From positions 1 to 40,803 of the forward strand of contig CAZGBM010000009.1 of NCBI GenBank assembly GCA_964523975.1: 40,803 nucleotides of DNA, read 5' to 3'. Every line of letters begins with the position of its first letter. The first letter of the stretch is position 1. The stretch is from JAFGHJ01 sp964523975 (GTDB taxonomy: Bacteria > Hydrothermota > UBA3072). The notes under the pieces are model-generated. The model was not told the origin of the DNA. It did not search any database and saw only the letters and a program-made list of their open reading frames with translations. Both the position numbers and the translations under genes were made by a program. Positions 32,780 through 40,765 of this stretch are shown piece after piece.

Positions 32780-34319
32780 GATTTTTTAATATCTCCTCAA
32801 CAGTTGCTTTTAAATGTTTTGAATTTCTATATCGTGATATAATTTCTATAACTTTTTCATTTTTGTTATTGGAGAGCGCCTGTAGAGCTATTTTCTTTGT
32901 TTCGTAGACTTTTTCTTTAAATAAATGCCGCTTACGAAGTATTGTGTTGAATATTTTTATTGTATCATCAGTTGTAAGTGAAGAGAGTAATTCCAATAGT
33001 GTCTTTATTTCTTTTTTGGGAAGTTGCCAGAAATTTTTAGACATTATCCTGTTTCTTATAATTTCGAATTCTTCCGGATCCCAGATAGCTTTTAACTTTT
33101 CAAGTGCTAAAGCTCTAACATTGGCGTCGGGATGATTTAAATATTGAATTACTTCTTTCCTTGGTAATAGAGAGAAGAGGACTTCTTGAACTTTAGGAGT
33201 GTTATGTTTCTCGAATAATTCTTTTAAACAGGGAATGAAGTATGGATCTTTCAGTTTTTTTATAATTAGTAATAGAATTGGAAAAGCTTTTCCTGTAGCG
33301 TTGACCAGGCGAACCTCTAGTTCTTCTCTATGATCGGCAAAAATATTTTTCAGTAAAGATGTTATTAAGTCCTTTGTGACAAAGTCACTTGTTATTTCCA
33401 GTTCGTTTATTAGAGCATCTACACCTTTTATACCTATAAATTCGAGGAGCTCGACTGCTTCCGTTTTTATTCTGTTTGAAGTTGCGGAAGTTAAAGCATG
33501 AATGTACAATTGTAAAGCTGCTTCAGAAGTTATAATTTCTTTAATTTCTTCTGAAGTTTCGATGAATTCTTTTTTATTCTCTTTGATATTTTCAATAAGT
33601 TTTTTCGTCTGGTATAGAGCGGAAAGGTTGCCGGCCGATAAAAAATTAGGAATGGACTCTTTAAGTATCATATATAGACTTTTTCTTTTTCTGTGGATTT
33701 GCTCATAGGAGAGAAGGTCTTTAATACTTTCAATCAATAAAAAAGCAGAGAGTTCTCTATTTATTGAAATTTTTGGTTGATAATTAATCCCAAATTTTTT
33801 CTGTTCTTTTTGAGAAACTTCGTTTTTGTTTATTTTTACCGGAAGAACGGCGACCATATCGTTTTTTATTTTTGATGGTAGTTGTATATCTTCGTATTCG
33901 TTAATTTTTTTTGCCTTTTCTACGGCGTGGTATATTATATGAGGAAATTTTGCTTCCCAGAGGTCTTCCAATAAACCCACTTCGGAAGAATATTCCTTAC
34001 TGGCTATTATGGTTATTAGGGCTTCAAGTTCTTCCTCGCTCACTCCTTCGAGAAAAGTCAGAGATCTTACCCCGTTACGATATAGAAAGAGGGGAACCGA
34101 TGTGATGCGTTTTGGATCCAAATGTAGCACTTTTGAATCGTTCATAATTTTATCTTCGTTGACTAATAAAACCACAGGTCCTAACTTTTCCTGTGCTTTT
34201 ATTAGATTGGAATAACATTTCTTAATGAATTCTCTTGTCGTATCAGATATTTTTTGATATAATTTATGGCTCTTAATCGATTTTATAAAGTTGTTTACGA
34301 AAAAAGTTAAATCTTCCAT
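32766..34319 (-). CDS. HEAT-repeat-like protein with an N-domain shared with its HD-GYP neighbour
   Basis: 517 residues, soluble. The N-terminal 130 residues (KLYQKISDTTREFIKK, LLVNEDKIMNDSKV, SLTFLEGVSEEELEALI) parallel the N-domain of the HD-GYP protein. From about 270 onward the protein is helical-repeat (HEAT/armadillo-like), for example EAVELLEFIGIKGVDALINE and YLNHPDANVRALALEKLKAI. No enzyme motif is visible; a scaffold or signalling partner of the HD-GYP protein is a plausible role. The start lies 7 nt after a -10 box, without a ribosome site, so the mRNA may be leaderless. First gene of a three-gene operon. Confidence 0.8.
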   Translation of the reverse strand: MEDLTFFVNNFIKSIKSHKLYQKISDTTREFIKKCYSNLIKAQEKLGPVVLLVNEDKIMNDSKVLHLDPKRITSVPLFLYRNGVRSLTFLEGVSEEELEALITIIASKEYSSEVGLLEDLWEAKFPHIIYHAVEKAKKINEYEDIQLPSKIKNDMVAVLPVKINKNEVSQKEQKKFGINYQPKISINRELSAFLLIESIKDLLSYEQIHRKRKSLYMILKESIPNFLSAGNLSALYQTKKLIENIKENKKEFIETSEEIKEIITSEAALQLYIHALTSATSNRIKTEAVELLEFIGIKGVDALINELEITSDFVTKDLITSLLKNIFADHREELEVRLVNATGKAFPILLLIIKKLKDPYFIPCLKELFEKHNTPKVQEVLFSLLPRKEVIQYLNHPDANVRALALEKLKAIWDPEEFEIIRNRIMSKNFWQLPKKEIKTLLELLSSLTTDDTIKIFNTILRKRHLFKEKVYETKKIALQALSNNKNEKVIEIISRYRNSKHLKATVEEILKNHERD

Positions 34320-34326
34320 TATCTTA

Positions 34327-34354
34327 ATTTTACTCTAACATTAAAAAATTTCAA
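34327..34354 (-). promoter_or_regulatory. promoter of the HEAT/HD-GYP/glycosyltransferase operon
   Basis: Minus strand TTGAAA (34354-34349), 16-bp spacer, TAAAAT (34332-34327). The ATG begins at 34319, 8 nt beyond the -10 box, so the predicted start coincides with it to within a base. Confidence 0.65.
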
Positions 34355-34369
34355 GCCCCCTACTTTAGA

Positions 34370-34656
34370 AATTAAATATCAAAAATTAAAAAGCAAAATG
34401 ACAGATAAAAATGTAAAATTAATTCTTTTTTACAACAAAATATTTAAATCAAAAAAACGGGTTTTCTCTTACCCCCAACACCCCATTTTTTCAACAACAA
34501 ATAGCACAAATTGCACAAATAAATTAAGAATAATATTTTTCATTGTCTTTTTTTAATATTCGTGTTATTTGTGTGATTCGTTGTTTCTCTTTTTAATTTT
34601 ATTTTTGAATTTTTATTTGGCATTTTCCATTTTTATATTTAATTTTTAAATTTTAG
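34370..34656. repeat. nested inverted repeat cassette in the 34320-34716 gap
   Basis: Outer arms 34370-34423 (AAATATCAAAAATTAAAAAG type) and 34600-34656 (inverse) enclose a 93-bp inverted pair of 9-nt units at 34493-34585 (AACAAC...GTTGTT). The C-rich word ACCCCCAACACCCC (34471-34484) lies just before the inner pair. The architecture matches 7704-7969. The remainder (34657-34716) is unremarkable sequence between the cassette and the PLD gene end. Confidence 0.8.
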
Positions 34657-34716
34657 TGGTTATGTTGTACTAACTCCCAGGTCTAATTTTATTGATATAG
34701 TCCGGCAGCCTAATGT

Positions 34717-35535
34717 TTATTTGAGAATCCTAATTGCATCCGGATCGGAAGTAGTGATTTCAAGCCCGTATTTTTTATGGTCTATTAATCTTCCTTTAAT
34801 TTCTATTTTTGAGTTGTTCAAGTCTTTGAGATTGAAACCCTTGCTTTTTAATTTTTCCATACCTTCATTCCAGAGTATGAAGGTAAATTTGTCTTTTCCT
34901 TCTCCGAAATCTATAAAAAGATTTCCGGAATGCGAAACATTCCAGCTGGTGGCTTTCCCGGAAATTATAACCCATTCTCCTGTATGTTTTTTTAGTTCGG
35001 ATGCATTATACGGGTCCAATATCGGAGTGACTCGCGGGGGTTTGCCCTCGTGCCAGAGTTTCAGAAATTCTTTTTCAAACTTACTTGTAAGTTCTTTGCT
35101 TTCTTTTATAATCAGAAGGTTTTCGTTGTTTAGTTCCTCAGCGGAGTGAGTCCAGTTGAAGGAACCGGTTATCAGGATTTTGTTGTCTATAATTGCAAAT
35201 TTGTTGTGCATTATTCCACTATATTTACCGGTATCTGATTGTTGGGCGCTGTTTACTCTTACATTTACTTTCTTTTTTTGAAGAAAAAGATGCTTCGAGT
35301 ATTCTATTTCTTCGGCGCTTTTGCTATCTAAAAGAACTCTTACCTTTACACCTTTTTCTTTTGCCGAGACCAGGGCTTGCGACAATTCTCTGTCTGTTAG
35401 AATATATATTGCGACGTCTATATTGTTCTTCGCATTCGTTAGTTCTTTTAAGACTGCTTCTTTTGCTCCGCCGTTTGGACTAAAGAAGACCTGAACCGAT
35501 AGGGATATTAATAATATCAGCATTTTTAAAAACAT
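34717..35535 (-). CDS. exported single-HKD phospholipase D-family nuclease with C-terminal OB-like domain
   Basis: 272 residues. Signal peptide at residues 1-17 (MFLKMLILLISLSVQVFF). A PLD domain at about 18-165 has one HxK(x4)D motif, MHNKFAIID followed by GSFNWTHSAEELNNEN, as in Nuc-type enzymes that dimerise to form the active site. Residues 170-272 look like an OB-fold nucleic-acid-binding domain (GEWVIISGKATSW, NLFIDFGEGKDKFTFILW). Likely a periplasmic or secreted nuclease. The start at 35535 has GGAGGGGG directly upstream but inside a perfect hairpin; an in-frame ATG at 35523 is possible. Confidence 0.85.
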   Translation of the reverse strand: MFLKMLILLISLSVQVFFSPNGGAKEAVLKELTNAKNNIDVAIYILTDRELSQALVSAKEKGVKVRVLLDSKSAEEIEYSKHLFLQKKKVNVRVNSAQQSDTGKYSGIMHNKFAIIDNKILITGSFNWTHSAEELNNENLLIIKESKELTSKFEKEFLKLWHEGKPPRVTPILDPYNASELKKHTGEWVIISGKATSWNVSHSGNLFIDFGEGKDKFTFILWNEGMEKLKSKGFNLKDLNNSKIEIKGRLIDHKKYGLEITTSDPDAIRILK

Positions 35536-35566
35536 CCCCCTCCGATTCTTTAGAGGGGGATGTTTT
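35529..35566 (-). terminator. perfect 14-bp hairpin overlapping the PLD gene start; terminator and possible translation switch
   Basis: AAAACATCCCCCTC (35529-35542) and its exact complement (35553-35566) are separated by 10 nt. Each strand has T residues at the 3' side of the stem, so it can act as a bidirectional intrinsic terminator for the small membrane gene ending at 35589. On the minus strand the 3' arm contains the GGAGGGGG ribosome site and the ATG at 35535 of the PLD gene, which the stem would hide. Confidence 0.75.
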
Positions 35567-35588
35567 AATCAATTGAGCTAAAACTTTC

Positions 35589-35933
35589 CTATCTGTAGAA
35601 TAGTCCTACTATTCCGGCAATTATGGCTGCTATTCCGACAGGTACAGCCAATACGGTCATTAAATTTTCGAGTTGTTTTTCTGTTTCTTTACTGACAGGT
35701 AAAAGCAGCAGCAAATCAAGTATCAATACCGAACCTGCAGCAATACCTACGATTCCCTGGAGTGTTCCGGCAGCTCCATGTGCTCCCCAGAAGCCGATAC
35801 TTGTCAGTATGACAACAATACCGATTGGTATCTTAAGGGCAGTAAGAGCTTTGACCGAGTTTTCAAGTTTTTTATTGACCTTTTTTAGGAGATCCATTAT
35901 TAGTATTAATCCACCTAAAATTAAAAATTCCAT
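35589..35933 (-). CDS. small multi-pass membrane protein, unknown
   Basis: 114 residues with about four hydrophobic helices (residues 1-14, 34-56, 57-78 and 90-112), separated by a basic loop (KKVNKKLENSVKAL) and KETEKQLENL. The two halves look like a weak internal duplication: loop with KKLEN or KQLEN, then LKIPIGIVVILTSIG or LAVPVGIAAIIAGIVG. No family recognised. A strong AAGGAGG ribosome site is 6 nt upstream of the ATG. It lies 42 bp after gcvPB and is followed by a terminator hairpin. Confidence 0.75.
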   Translation of the reverse strand: MEFLILGGLILIMDLLKKVNKKLENSVKALTALKIPIGIVVILTSIGFWGAHGAAGTLQGIVGIAAGSVLILDLLLLLPVSKETEKQLENLMTVLAVPVGIAAIIAGIVGLFYR

Positions 35934-35975
35934 ACTATACCTCCTTAGAGTTTTTTTAAGATTTTGTTAGTGTTG

Positions 35976-37406
35976 TTACCATTTTACATTCAGTTCTCTG
36001 TTTGCTTTTACTTCGTCGAGTCTTCCTACGGGAGTATTGCGCGGGCTGTTTTGCAAGCTGTTCGGATTTTCTTCTGCTTGTTTTGCTATTTTTCGCATAG
36101 CGTTTATGAAGTCATCCAGAGATTCCTTTGATTCGGTTTCAGTGGGTTCTATCATCATAGCTTCCGGCACAATGAGAGGAAAGTAAATTGTTGGGGCATG
36201 GATTCCCATATCTAAGAGACTTTTTGCTATATCGAGGGCTCTTATCCCGCTTTTTTTGAATCTTGAAGCCGAGATAACAAATTCGTGCATGCAACTTTTT
36301 TCATACGGAATATCGTAATTTTCTTTCAGATGAGTAAGTAAATAATTTGAGTTTATTGTTGCCTGTTCGGAAGCAGTGCGTAGACCGTCTGCACTTAAGA
36401 TTCTTATATATGTGTAAGCCTTTACCAGTACGGAAAAAGCTCCGAAGAAACTTGATATTTTTCCGATAGAATGCTTGAGTTTCCAATTTAATTTGTACTT
36501 TTTTCCGTCGAATTCGATTGTTGGTACAGGCAAGAATTCCGAAAGATATTTTTTTACCGCCAGGGGTCCGCTGCCCGGCCCCCCTCCTCCGTGAGGAGTT
36601 GCAAAGGTTTTATGTAGATTGAAATGAATTAAATCCACACCAAAATCTCCGGCTTTAGATATACCCAGAAGTGCGTTGAGGTTCGCACCGTCCATATAAA
36701 GGAGAGCTCCGTGGTGATGAAGTATCTCTGCAATCTCCATTATATTATATTCGAAAATTCCCAGAGTATTTGGATTGGTAATCATGAGTGCTGCTACCTG
36801 GTCATTTATTACTTTTTCCAGGTTTGCCGGGTCAAGAATTCCATCTCTGTTGGATTTGATTTCCTTTGTTTTGAATCCTGCTCTTATCGAAGATGCCGGA
36901 TTTGTTCCGTGAGCCGTATCCGGAATCAGCACTATTTTTCTGTTTTCCTTTTTTAAATCAAAATAGGCTTTGATGATGAGAAGCCCGGTTAATTCACCAT
37001 GAGAGCCGGCTTCCGCTTGAAGGGTTATTGCCTCCATTCCGGAAATTTCTTTTAAAAATTCTCCAAGTTCGAACATTATTTTAAGCGTACCCTGTATTTC
37101 TTTTTCAGGCATTTGCGGATGTAGGTTTGATAATCCCCGGAGATTCGCTATATCTTCAGCTACTTTTGTATTATATTTCATTGTACAGGATCCGAGAGGA
37201 TACATCCCTTTGTCTATATGATAGTTCTTCTCGGATAATTTAGTGAAGTGTTTTACTGCTTCTCTTTCGGGTACGGATGAGAAAGACATTTCTTTTTTTC
37301 TTATCCGGGAAGGCTTAAAAAAAGATCTTACAGGTTTTTCTTTTATATCGAGAACGGGTGTATAATTATTTATTTTTGAGAATTTATGTTCCGGAAGTTG
37401 TCTCAT
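35976..37406 (-). CDS. gcvPB: glycine dehydrogenase (decarboxylating) subunit 2, P-protein
   Basis: 476 residues from the chosen start. PLP-dependent half of the split P-protein of the glycine cleavage system. Visible are FTKLSEKNYHID, YPLGSCTMKYN, QAEAGSHGELTGLL, PDTAHGTNPASS, MDGANLNALLG, the PLP lysine in HFNLHKTFATPHGGGGPGSGP and PTETESKESLDDF. It needs subunit gcvPA, GcvH and GcvT, which are not in the window. I chose the ATG at 37406 because the predicted transcript starts exactly there; the in-frame ATG at 37412 abuts the -10 box. Confidence 0.95.
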   Translation of the reverse strand: MRQLPEHKFSKINNYTPVLDIKEKPVRSFFKPSRIRKKEMSFSSVPEREAVKHFTKLSEKNYHIDKGMYPLGSCTMKYNTKVAEDIANLRGLSNLHPQMPEKEIQGTLKIMFELGEFLKEISGMEAITLQAEAGSHGELTGLLIIKAYFDLKKENRKIVLIPDTAHGTNPASSIRAGFKTKEIKSNRDGILDPANLEKVINDQVAALMITNPNTLGIFEYNIMEIAEILHHHGALLYMDGANLNALLGISKAGDFGVDLIHFNLHKTFATPHGGGGPGSGPLAVKKYLSEFLPVPTIEFDGKKYKLNWKLKHSIGKISSFFGAFSVLVKAYTYIRILSADGLRTASEQATINSNYLLTHLKENYDIPYEKSCMHEFVISASRFKKSGIRALDIAKSLLDMGIHAPTIYFPLIVPEAMMIEPTETESKESLDDFINAMRKIAKQAEENPNSLQNSPRNTPVGRLDEVKANRELNVKW

Positions 37407-37412
37407 ATCCAT

Positions 37413-37441
37413 ATATTATAAAGACACTTCATTTTTGTCAA
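37413..37441 (-). promoter_or_regulatory. gcvPB promoter abutting the start codon
   Basis: Minus strand TTGACA (37441-37436), then TAATAT (37418-37413) at 17 bp, or TATAAT (37420-37415) at 15 bp. The first option predicts a transcript start at 37406, the A of the chosen ATG. No ribosome site is present. Confidence 0.8.
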
Positions 37442-37526
37442 CTATTAAAATAACTTTTTTTATTAACTTTTTGAGTTTATAAAATTTTTTAAGGAACTTA
37501 AGATTTCAACGTATAGGTCTAATTTT

Positions 37527-37602
37527 GTTAGTCGGTTAGTGTGTTGGTCTGTTAGTCTGTTTTTTTTACAGACCAAACCTACCAACTGGCCAACAGACTA
37601 AC
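37527..37602. repeat. hairpin of degenerate 8-nt units in the divergent gcvPB/PBP1A gap
   Basis: Left arm 37527-37560: GTTAGTCG/GTTAGTGT/GTTGGTCT/GTTAGTCT/GT. Loop of seven T. Right arm 37568-37602 is its imperfect inverse complement (about 75-80%). It lies between two divergent promoters in a 340-bp gap. The gap also holds an A/T-rich stretch (37603-37690) and a G-rich tract (37694-37709, nine consecutive G at the end) just upstream of the PBP1A promoter. Confidence 0.75.
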
Positions 37603-37718
37603 TGGATTGGGTCTTTATGTTCTCTGTTGTTAATTAAAACATATTGAAAAAGTGAATTGATAATGTTTAGTGTGTTTTGTGGTTAAGAAATATGAGGGGT
37701 GGGGGGGGGTTTGTCGGC

Positions 37719-37749
37719 TTGACTTTGAGTTAAAGGGGATTAATATAAT
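37719..37749 (+). promoter_or_regulatory. candidate PBP1A promoter next to the start codon
   Basis: TTGACT (37719-37724), 19-bp spacer (long), perfect TATAAT (37744-37749). The expected start is 37756, the A of the second of two tandem ATGs. AAAGGGG at 37732-37738 is too far from either ATG to be a normal ribosome site. Confidence 0.55.
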
Positions 37750-37752
37750 CGC

Positions 37753-39930
37753 ATGATGGATTATCTTGAAACAATATCGAAGAAGGAAGAAAATACTGTA
37801 AGAAAGGAACGTTTTCTTCCTTTGCGGGTGCTCTGGAAGAAGATTCTTACTTTGAAACAATATCTCCCTTTGAAGAAGCGTAAATTTATTATATTTAATA
37901 TCGTTTTTTTCGTATTTGGTGCAGTAATTGGTATTAATTTGGCAATAATTGACGGTCTGCCCGATGTGGATTCATTGGCAAATTATGAGCCCAAACTTTC
38001 TACCGGTATCTATGACATTAACGATAAGCTTATTATTGAAGTTTACGAACATAGGAGAATACCGGTAGTCCTCGATTCTCTTCCGGAATATATACCAGCA
38101 GCGGTCGTATCCCTTGAAGATAAAAGATTCTACAATCATTGTGGTATAGATTTAAGAAGACTGACAAAAGTCATAGGTTTAAATGTGATCAGGAAAATGG
38201 GTGGAAGGAAATGGGGGCAGGGTGCTAGTACCATCACTCAACAACTTTCGAGGAACATCTTTCTTACTTTGCAAAAAACTCTTCTCCGGAAGGTAGAGGA
38301 AATATATTTGTCTCTCCTGATTGAGCGTCGATATTCGAAGAAAGAAATACTGGAGATGTATTTGAATGAGATATATTGGGGATATGGTAACCATGGTATA
38401 GGAGCGGCTTCTCGTTACTATTTTGGCAAGATTCCGGATAGTCTGTCTGTTTCGGAGACTGCAGCTCTTGTGGGTCTTCTTAGTTCTCCCGGAACTTATT
38501 CTCCTTACAACAGTTACCAGCGGTTCATAGACAGGCGCAATCTGGTATTAAGCGAGATGCTTCAGGAGAAAGCAATTTCAAAAGAACGGTTTGATTCTGC
38601 GATTGCGGATTCCCTTCGGGTTGTCGACCATTCAAAGGAAAAAATTATAGGACCTTATTTCATTAATGAAGTAAAAAGAGAAATGGAAGAACTTTTCGGA
38701 AGAGCTTATATATCCTGGGGAGGATATAAGGTTTATACCACCATGAATCAAGCTATGCAAATTCTTGCGGATAGTCTTCTGGAAGTCGGTCTTAAAAGAG
38801 TCGAAAAAACATGGGCGCTTCCACCGAAAGATTCAATCCCCGATTCTCTTATTCATACTGACAATATTCCTTACCTGCAGGGAGCTATGGTGGTTATGGA
38901 TCCGAAGACTGGCTATGTTCTTTCTCTTATCGGAGGAAGGGATTATAAACATAGCTTGTATAACAGAGCTATCCAGGGTAAAACGCAAGTCGGTTCGGCT
39001 TTTAAGCCGTTTCTTTTTACGGCAGCAATCGATAACGGGTTTTTACCTTCGGATTTTGTATTTGATCTGCCGATGATTAAAGAAGTAGCTGGTGAAGTCT
39101 ATGCACCTAAAAATTATGACGGTACTTTTTTGGGAAAAATATCTTTGAGAACGGCTCTGGCGAGATCCAGAAATGTCGCTTCCTTAAATCTTACTCAAGA
39201 AGTAGGAGCGTTTTCGGTGGTCGAGTATGCTTATCAAATGGGGATAGAGAGTGAACTTCAGCCGGTTCTTTCCGTGGCTCTCGGTACATCGGATATTTCT
39301 CTTCTTGAGATAGTTCGAGCCTTTTCGACGATTGCGAATCTGGGTGAGAGAATTAACCCCATTTTTATCCGTCAGGTAGTCGATAGATATGGCAATATAG
39401 TTTATGAGAATAGAATTGTTAAGCAGAGGGTTCTCTCCGAAGCTACCGCATATATGGTCCTAGATATGATGAGAAGTGTTTTTGATGATGAGGGCGGAAC
39501 CGCTACTTATGCGAGAGCACTAGGTTTTACAAAGCCAGCCGCTGGAAAAACGGGTACGACAGATGATTTTAAATATGCCTGGTTTATCGGATTTGTTAAG
39601 GAACTTGTTGCGGGTGTCTGGGTCGGATTCGATTACCCGAGGGTTATAGGACCCAGAGCAAGTGGCGGAGCAGTGGCTCTTCCCATCTGGACTGATTTTA
39701 TGAAGGCGGTCTGCGATTCTACCATGGATTATGATTTTCCTATTCCTGAGAGTGTAGAATTTAGATTTATTTGTACCGAGAGTGGTGAACTTGCGACTTC
39801 AAAGTGTCCCAATGTTAGGAAAGAAGTATTCGGAACAGGGAATATACCGAAAAGTCAATGTCAGCTTCATAGGGAAGGAAAAATCAATATAAGAAAACCG
39901 ATTGAGATGATTGACGATTTTAATTTTTAG
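37753..39930 (+). CDS. mrcA: class A penicillin-binding protein (PBP1A-type)
   Basis: 725 residues. A basic cytoplasmic tail, one membrane helix (about 43-65), then a GT51 glycosyltransferase domain: E122 in LEDKRFYNHCG, GQGASTITQQLSRN, and ILEMYLNEIYWGYGNHGIGAASRYYFGK. The transpeptidase domain has S415-x-x-K418 (GSAFKPF), S472-R-N474 and K599-T-G (AGKTGTTDDF). All catalytic motifs are intact, so it polymerises and cross-links peptidoglycan. A C-terminal Cys-containing stretch (FICTESGELATSKCP) is typical of PBP1A. The second ATG (37756) may be the real start. It precedes the OmpA-family gene by 9 bp. Confidence 0.95.
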   Translation: MMDYLETISKKEENTVRKERFLPLRVLWKKILTLKQYLPLKKRKFIIFNIVFFVFGAVIGINLAIIDGLPDVDSLANYEPKLSTGIYDINDKLIIEVYEHRRIPVVLDSLPEYIPAAVVSLEDKRFYNHCGIDLRRLTKVIGLNVIRKMGGRKWGQGASTITQQLSRNIFLTLQKTLLRKVEEIYLSLLIERRYSKKEILEMYLNEIYWGYGNHGIGAASRYYFGKIPDSLSVSETAALVGLLSSPGTYSPYNSYQRFIDRRNLVLSEMLQEKAISKERFDSAIADSLRVVDHSKEKIIGPYFINEVKREMEELFGRAYISWGGYKVYTTMNQAMQILADSLLEVGLKRVEKTWALPPKDSIPDSLIHTDNIPYLQGAMVVMDPKTGYVLSLIGGRDYKHSLYNRAIQGKTQVGSAFKPFLFTAAIDNGFLPSDFVFDLPMIKEVAGEVYAPKNYDGTFLGKISLRTALARSRNVASLNLTQEVGAFSVVEYAYQMGIESELQPVLSVALGTSDISLLEIVRAFSTIANLGERINPIFIRQVVDRYGNIVYENRIVKQRVLSEATAYMVLDMMRSVFDDEGGTATYARALGFTKPAAGKTGTTDDFKYAWFIGFVKELVAGVWVGFDYPRVIGPRASGGAVALPIWTDFMKAVCDSTMDYDFPIPESVEFRFICTESGELATSKCPNVRKEVFGTGNIPKSQCQLHREGKINIRKPIEMIDDFNF

Positions 39931-39939
39931 GAGGACTCG

Positions 39940-40572
39940 ATGAAAAGGGATATTTTTTATTTTACCGTTATTTTATGTTTATTGTTGGCATTTGGATTTT
40001 TTTATGTTAGAAAATACTCTCCTTTATATAATAGTTTGCTTGAGTATAAAGAAGAAAATAAAACTCTTATTTCCATAGTAAATGATTTGAGAAAAAGTAC
40101 GGAAAAAGTAGATACACTAAATAAAAAAGAAAAAGAAAATTACCTGGTCCAGGATATCAGGGATATGGTTGAAGGTGTTGAGGTGGAACTTGAGAAGGAA
40201 GAAATTGCAATTACCTTACCCTGCAAGAAGATGTTTCCGCCTGGTTCGGTGGAATTGAGTCAGGAAGGTCAGGAGATATTACTTAGAATCGCAAATATAT
40301 TGAAGGAAATGCCGGATAGGTATATAAGGATTGAAGGCCATACAGATAGCACCGGTATTTCCGGAAGTTTAAAAGATGCATATCCGACGAACTGGGATCT
40401 TTCTGCAAAAAGAGCCGTGAATGTTGTTAAATACTTGATAGATAAAGTGGGTATAGATCCCCGGCGTCTTTCTGCAGTAGCTTATGGAGAGTACCAGCCG
40501 ATTGCTACCAATGCGACCGAAGAAGGAAGAAATAAAAATCGGAGAATTGTCATTGATGTTCTGGCGGAATAA
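39940..40572 (+). CDS. OmpA-family peptidoglycan-anchoring protein
   Basis: 210 residues. An N-terminal signal anchor (about 5-22) is followed by a coiled-coil-like segment (about 30-65). The C-terminal OmpA domain spans about 85-208: FPPGSVELSQEGQEILLRIA, IRIEGHTDSTG, WDLSAKRAVNVVKYL, VAYGEYQP and the NKNRRIVIDV end with the diaminopimelate-binding Asp/Arg pattern. There is no beta-barrel, so it resembles Pal/MotB-like anchors tied to the inner membrane or exported. GGAGG lies 5 nt upstream of the ATG. Cotranscribed with PBP1A, which suggests a role in cell-wall synthesis or positioning. Confidence 0.9.
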   Translation: MKRDIFYFTVILCLLLAFGFFYVRKYSPLYNSLLEYKEENKTLISIVNDLRKSTEKVDTLNKKEKENYLVQDIRDMVEGVEVELEKEEIAITLPCKKMFPPGSVELSQEGQEILLRIANILKEMPDRYIRIEGHTDSTGISGSLKDAYPTNWDLSAKRAVNVVKYLIDKVGIDPRRLSAVAYGEYQPIATNATEEGRNKNRRIVIDVLAE

Positions 40573-40765
40573 ACTACCGCGGCAAAGCCGCTAAAATGCA
40601 AAGATTAAATATCAAAATGCAAAACTACAAATCAAAATTAAAAAATATAAATAGGGAACAACGAATAGCGCAAATGACACAAATATTTTTTAGTTTTGGG
40701 AGGTAGGGCAGGGTATGATTTTACATTTTAATATGTCATTTTGCTTTTTAATTTTTGATATTTTA
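40573..40765. repeat. repeat cassette downstream of the OmpA-family gene
   Basis: Begins with GCGGCAAAGCCGCTAAAATG (40579-40598), the same word that ends pheA. It continues with the AAATATCAAAAT-type outer arm (to about 40648), a solitary AACAAC + CAAAT arm (40657-40686) and an inverse outer arm (about 40721-40768). The window's last bases (40769-40803) show nothing recognisable. Confidence 0.75.

Noticed and set aside
37630..37860. 76-codon minus-strand frame overlapping the PBP1A start
   Set aside because: It covers the divergent regulatory region and the G tract, antisense to PBP1A, with no ribosome site.
40577..40593. Intrinsic terminator after the OmpA-family gene (GCGGC/GCCGC stem)
   Set aside because: The stem is 5-6 bp with a 3-nt loop and is followed by A residues, not T; it is part of the repeat word also found in the pheA coding end.
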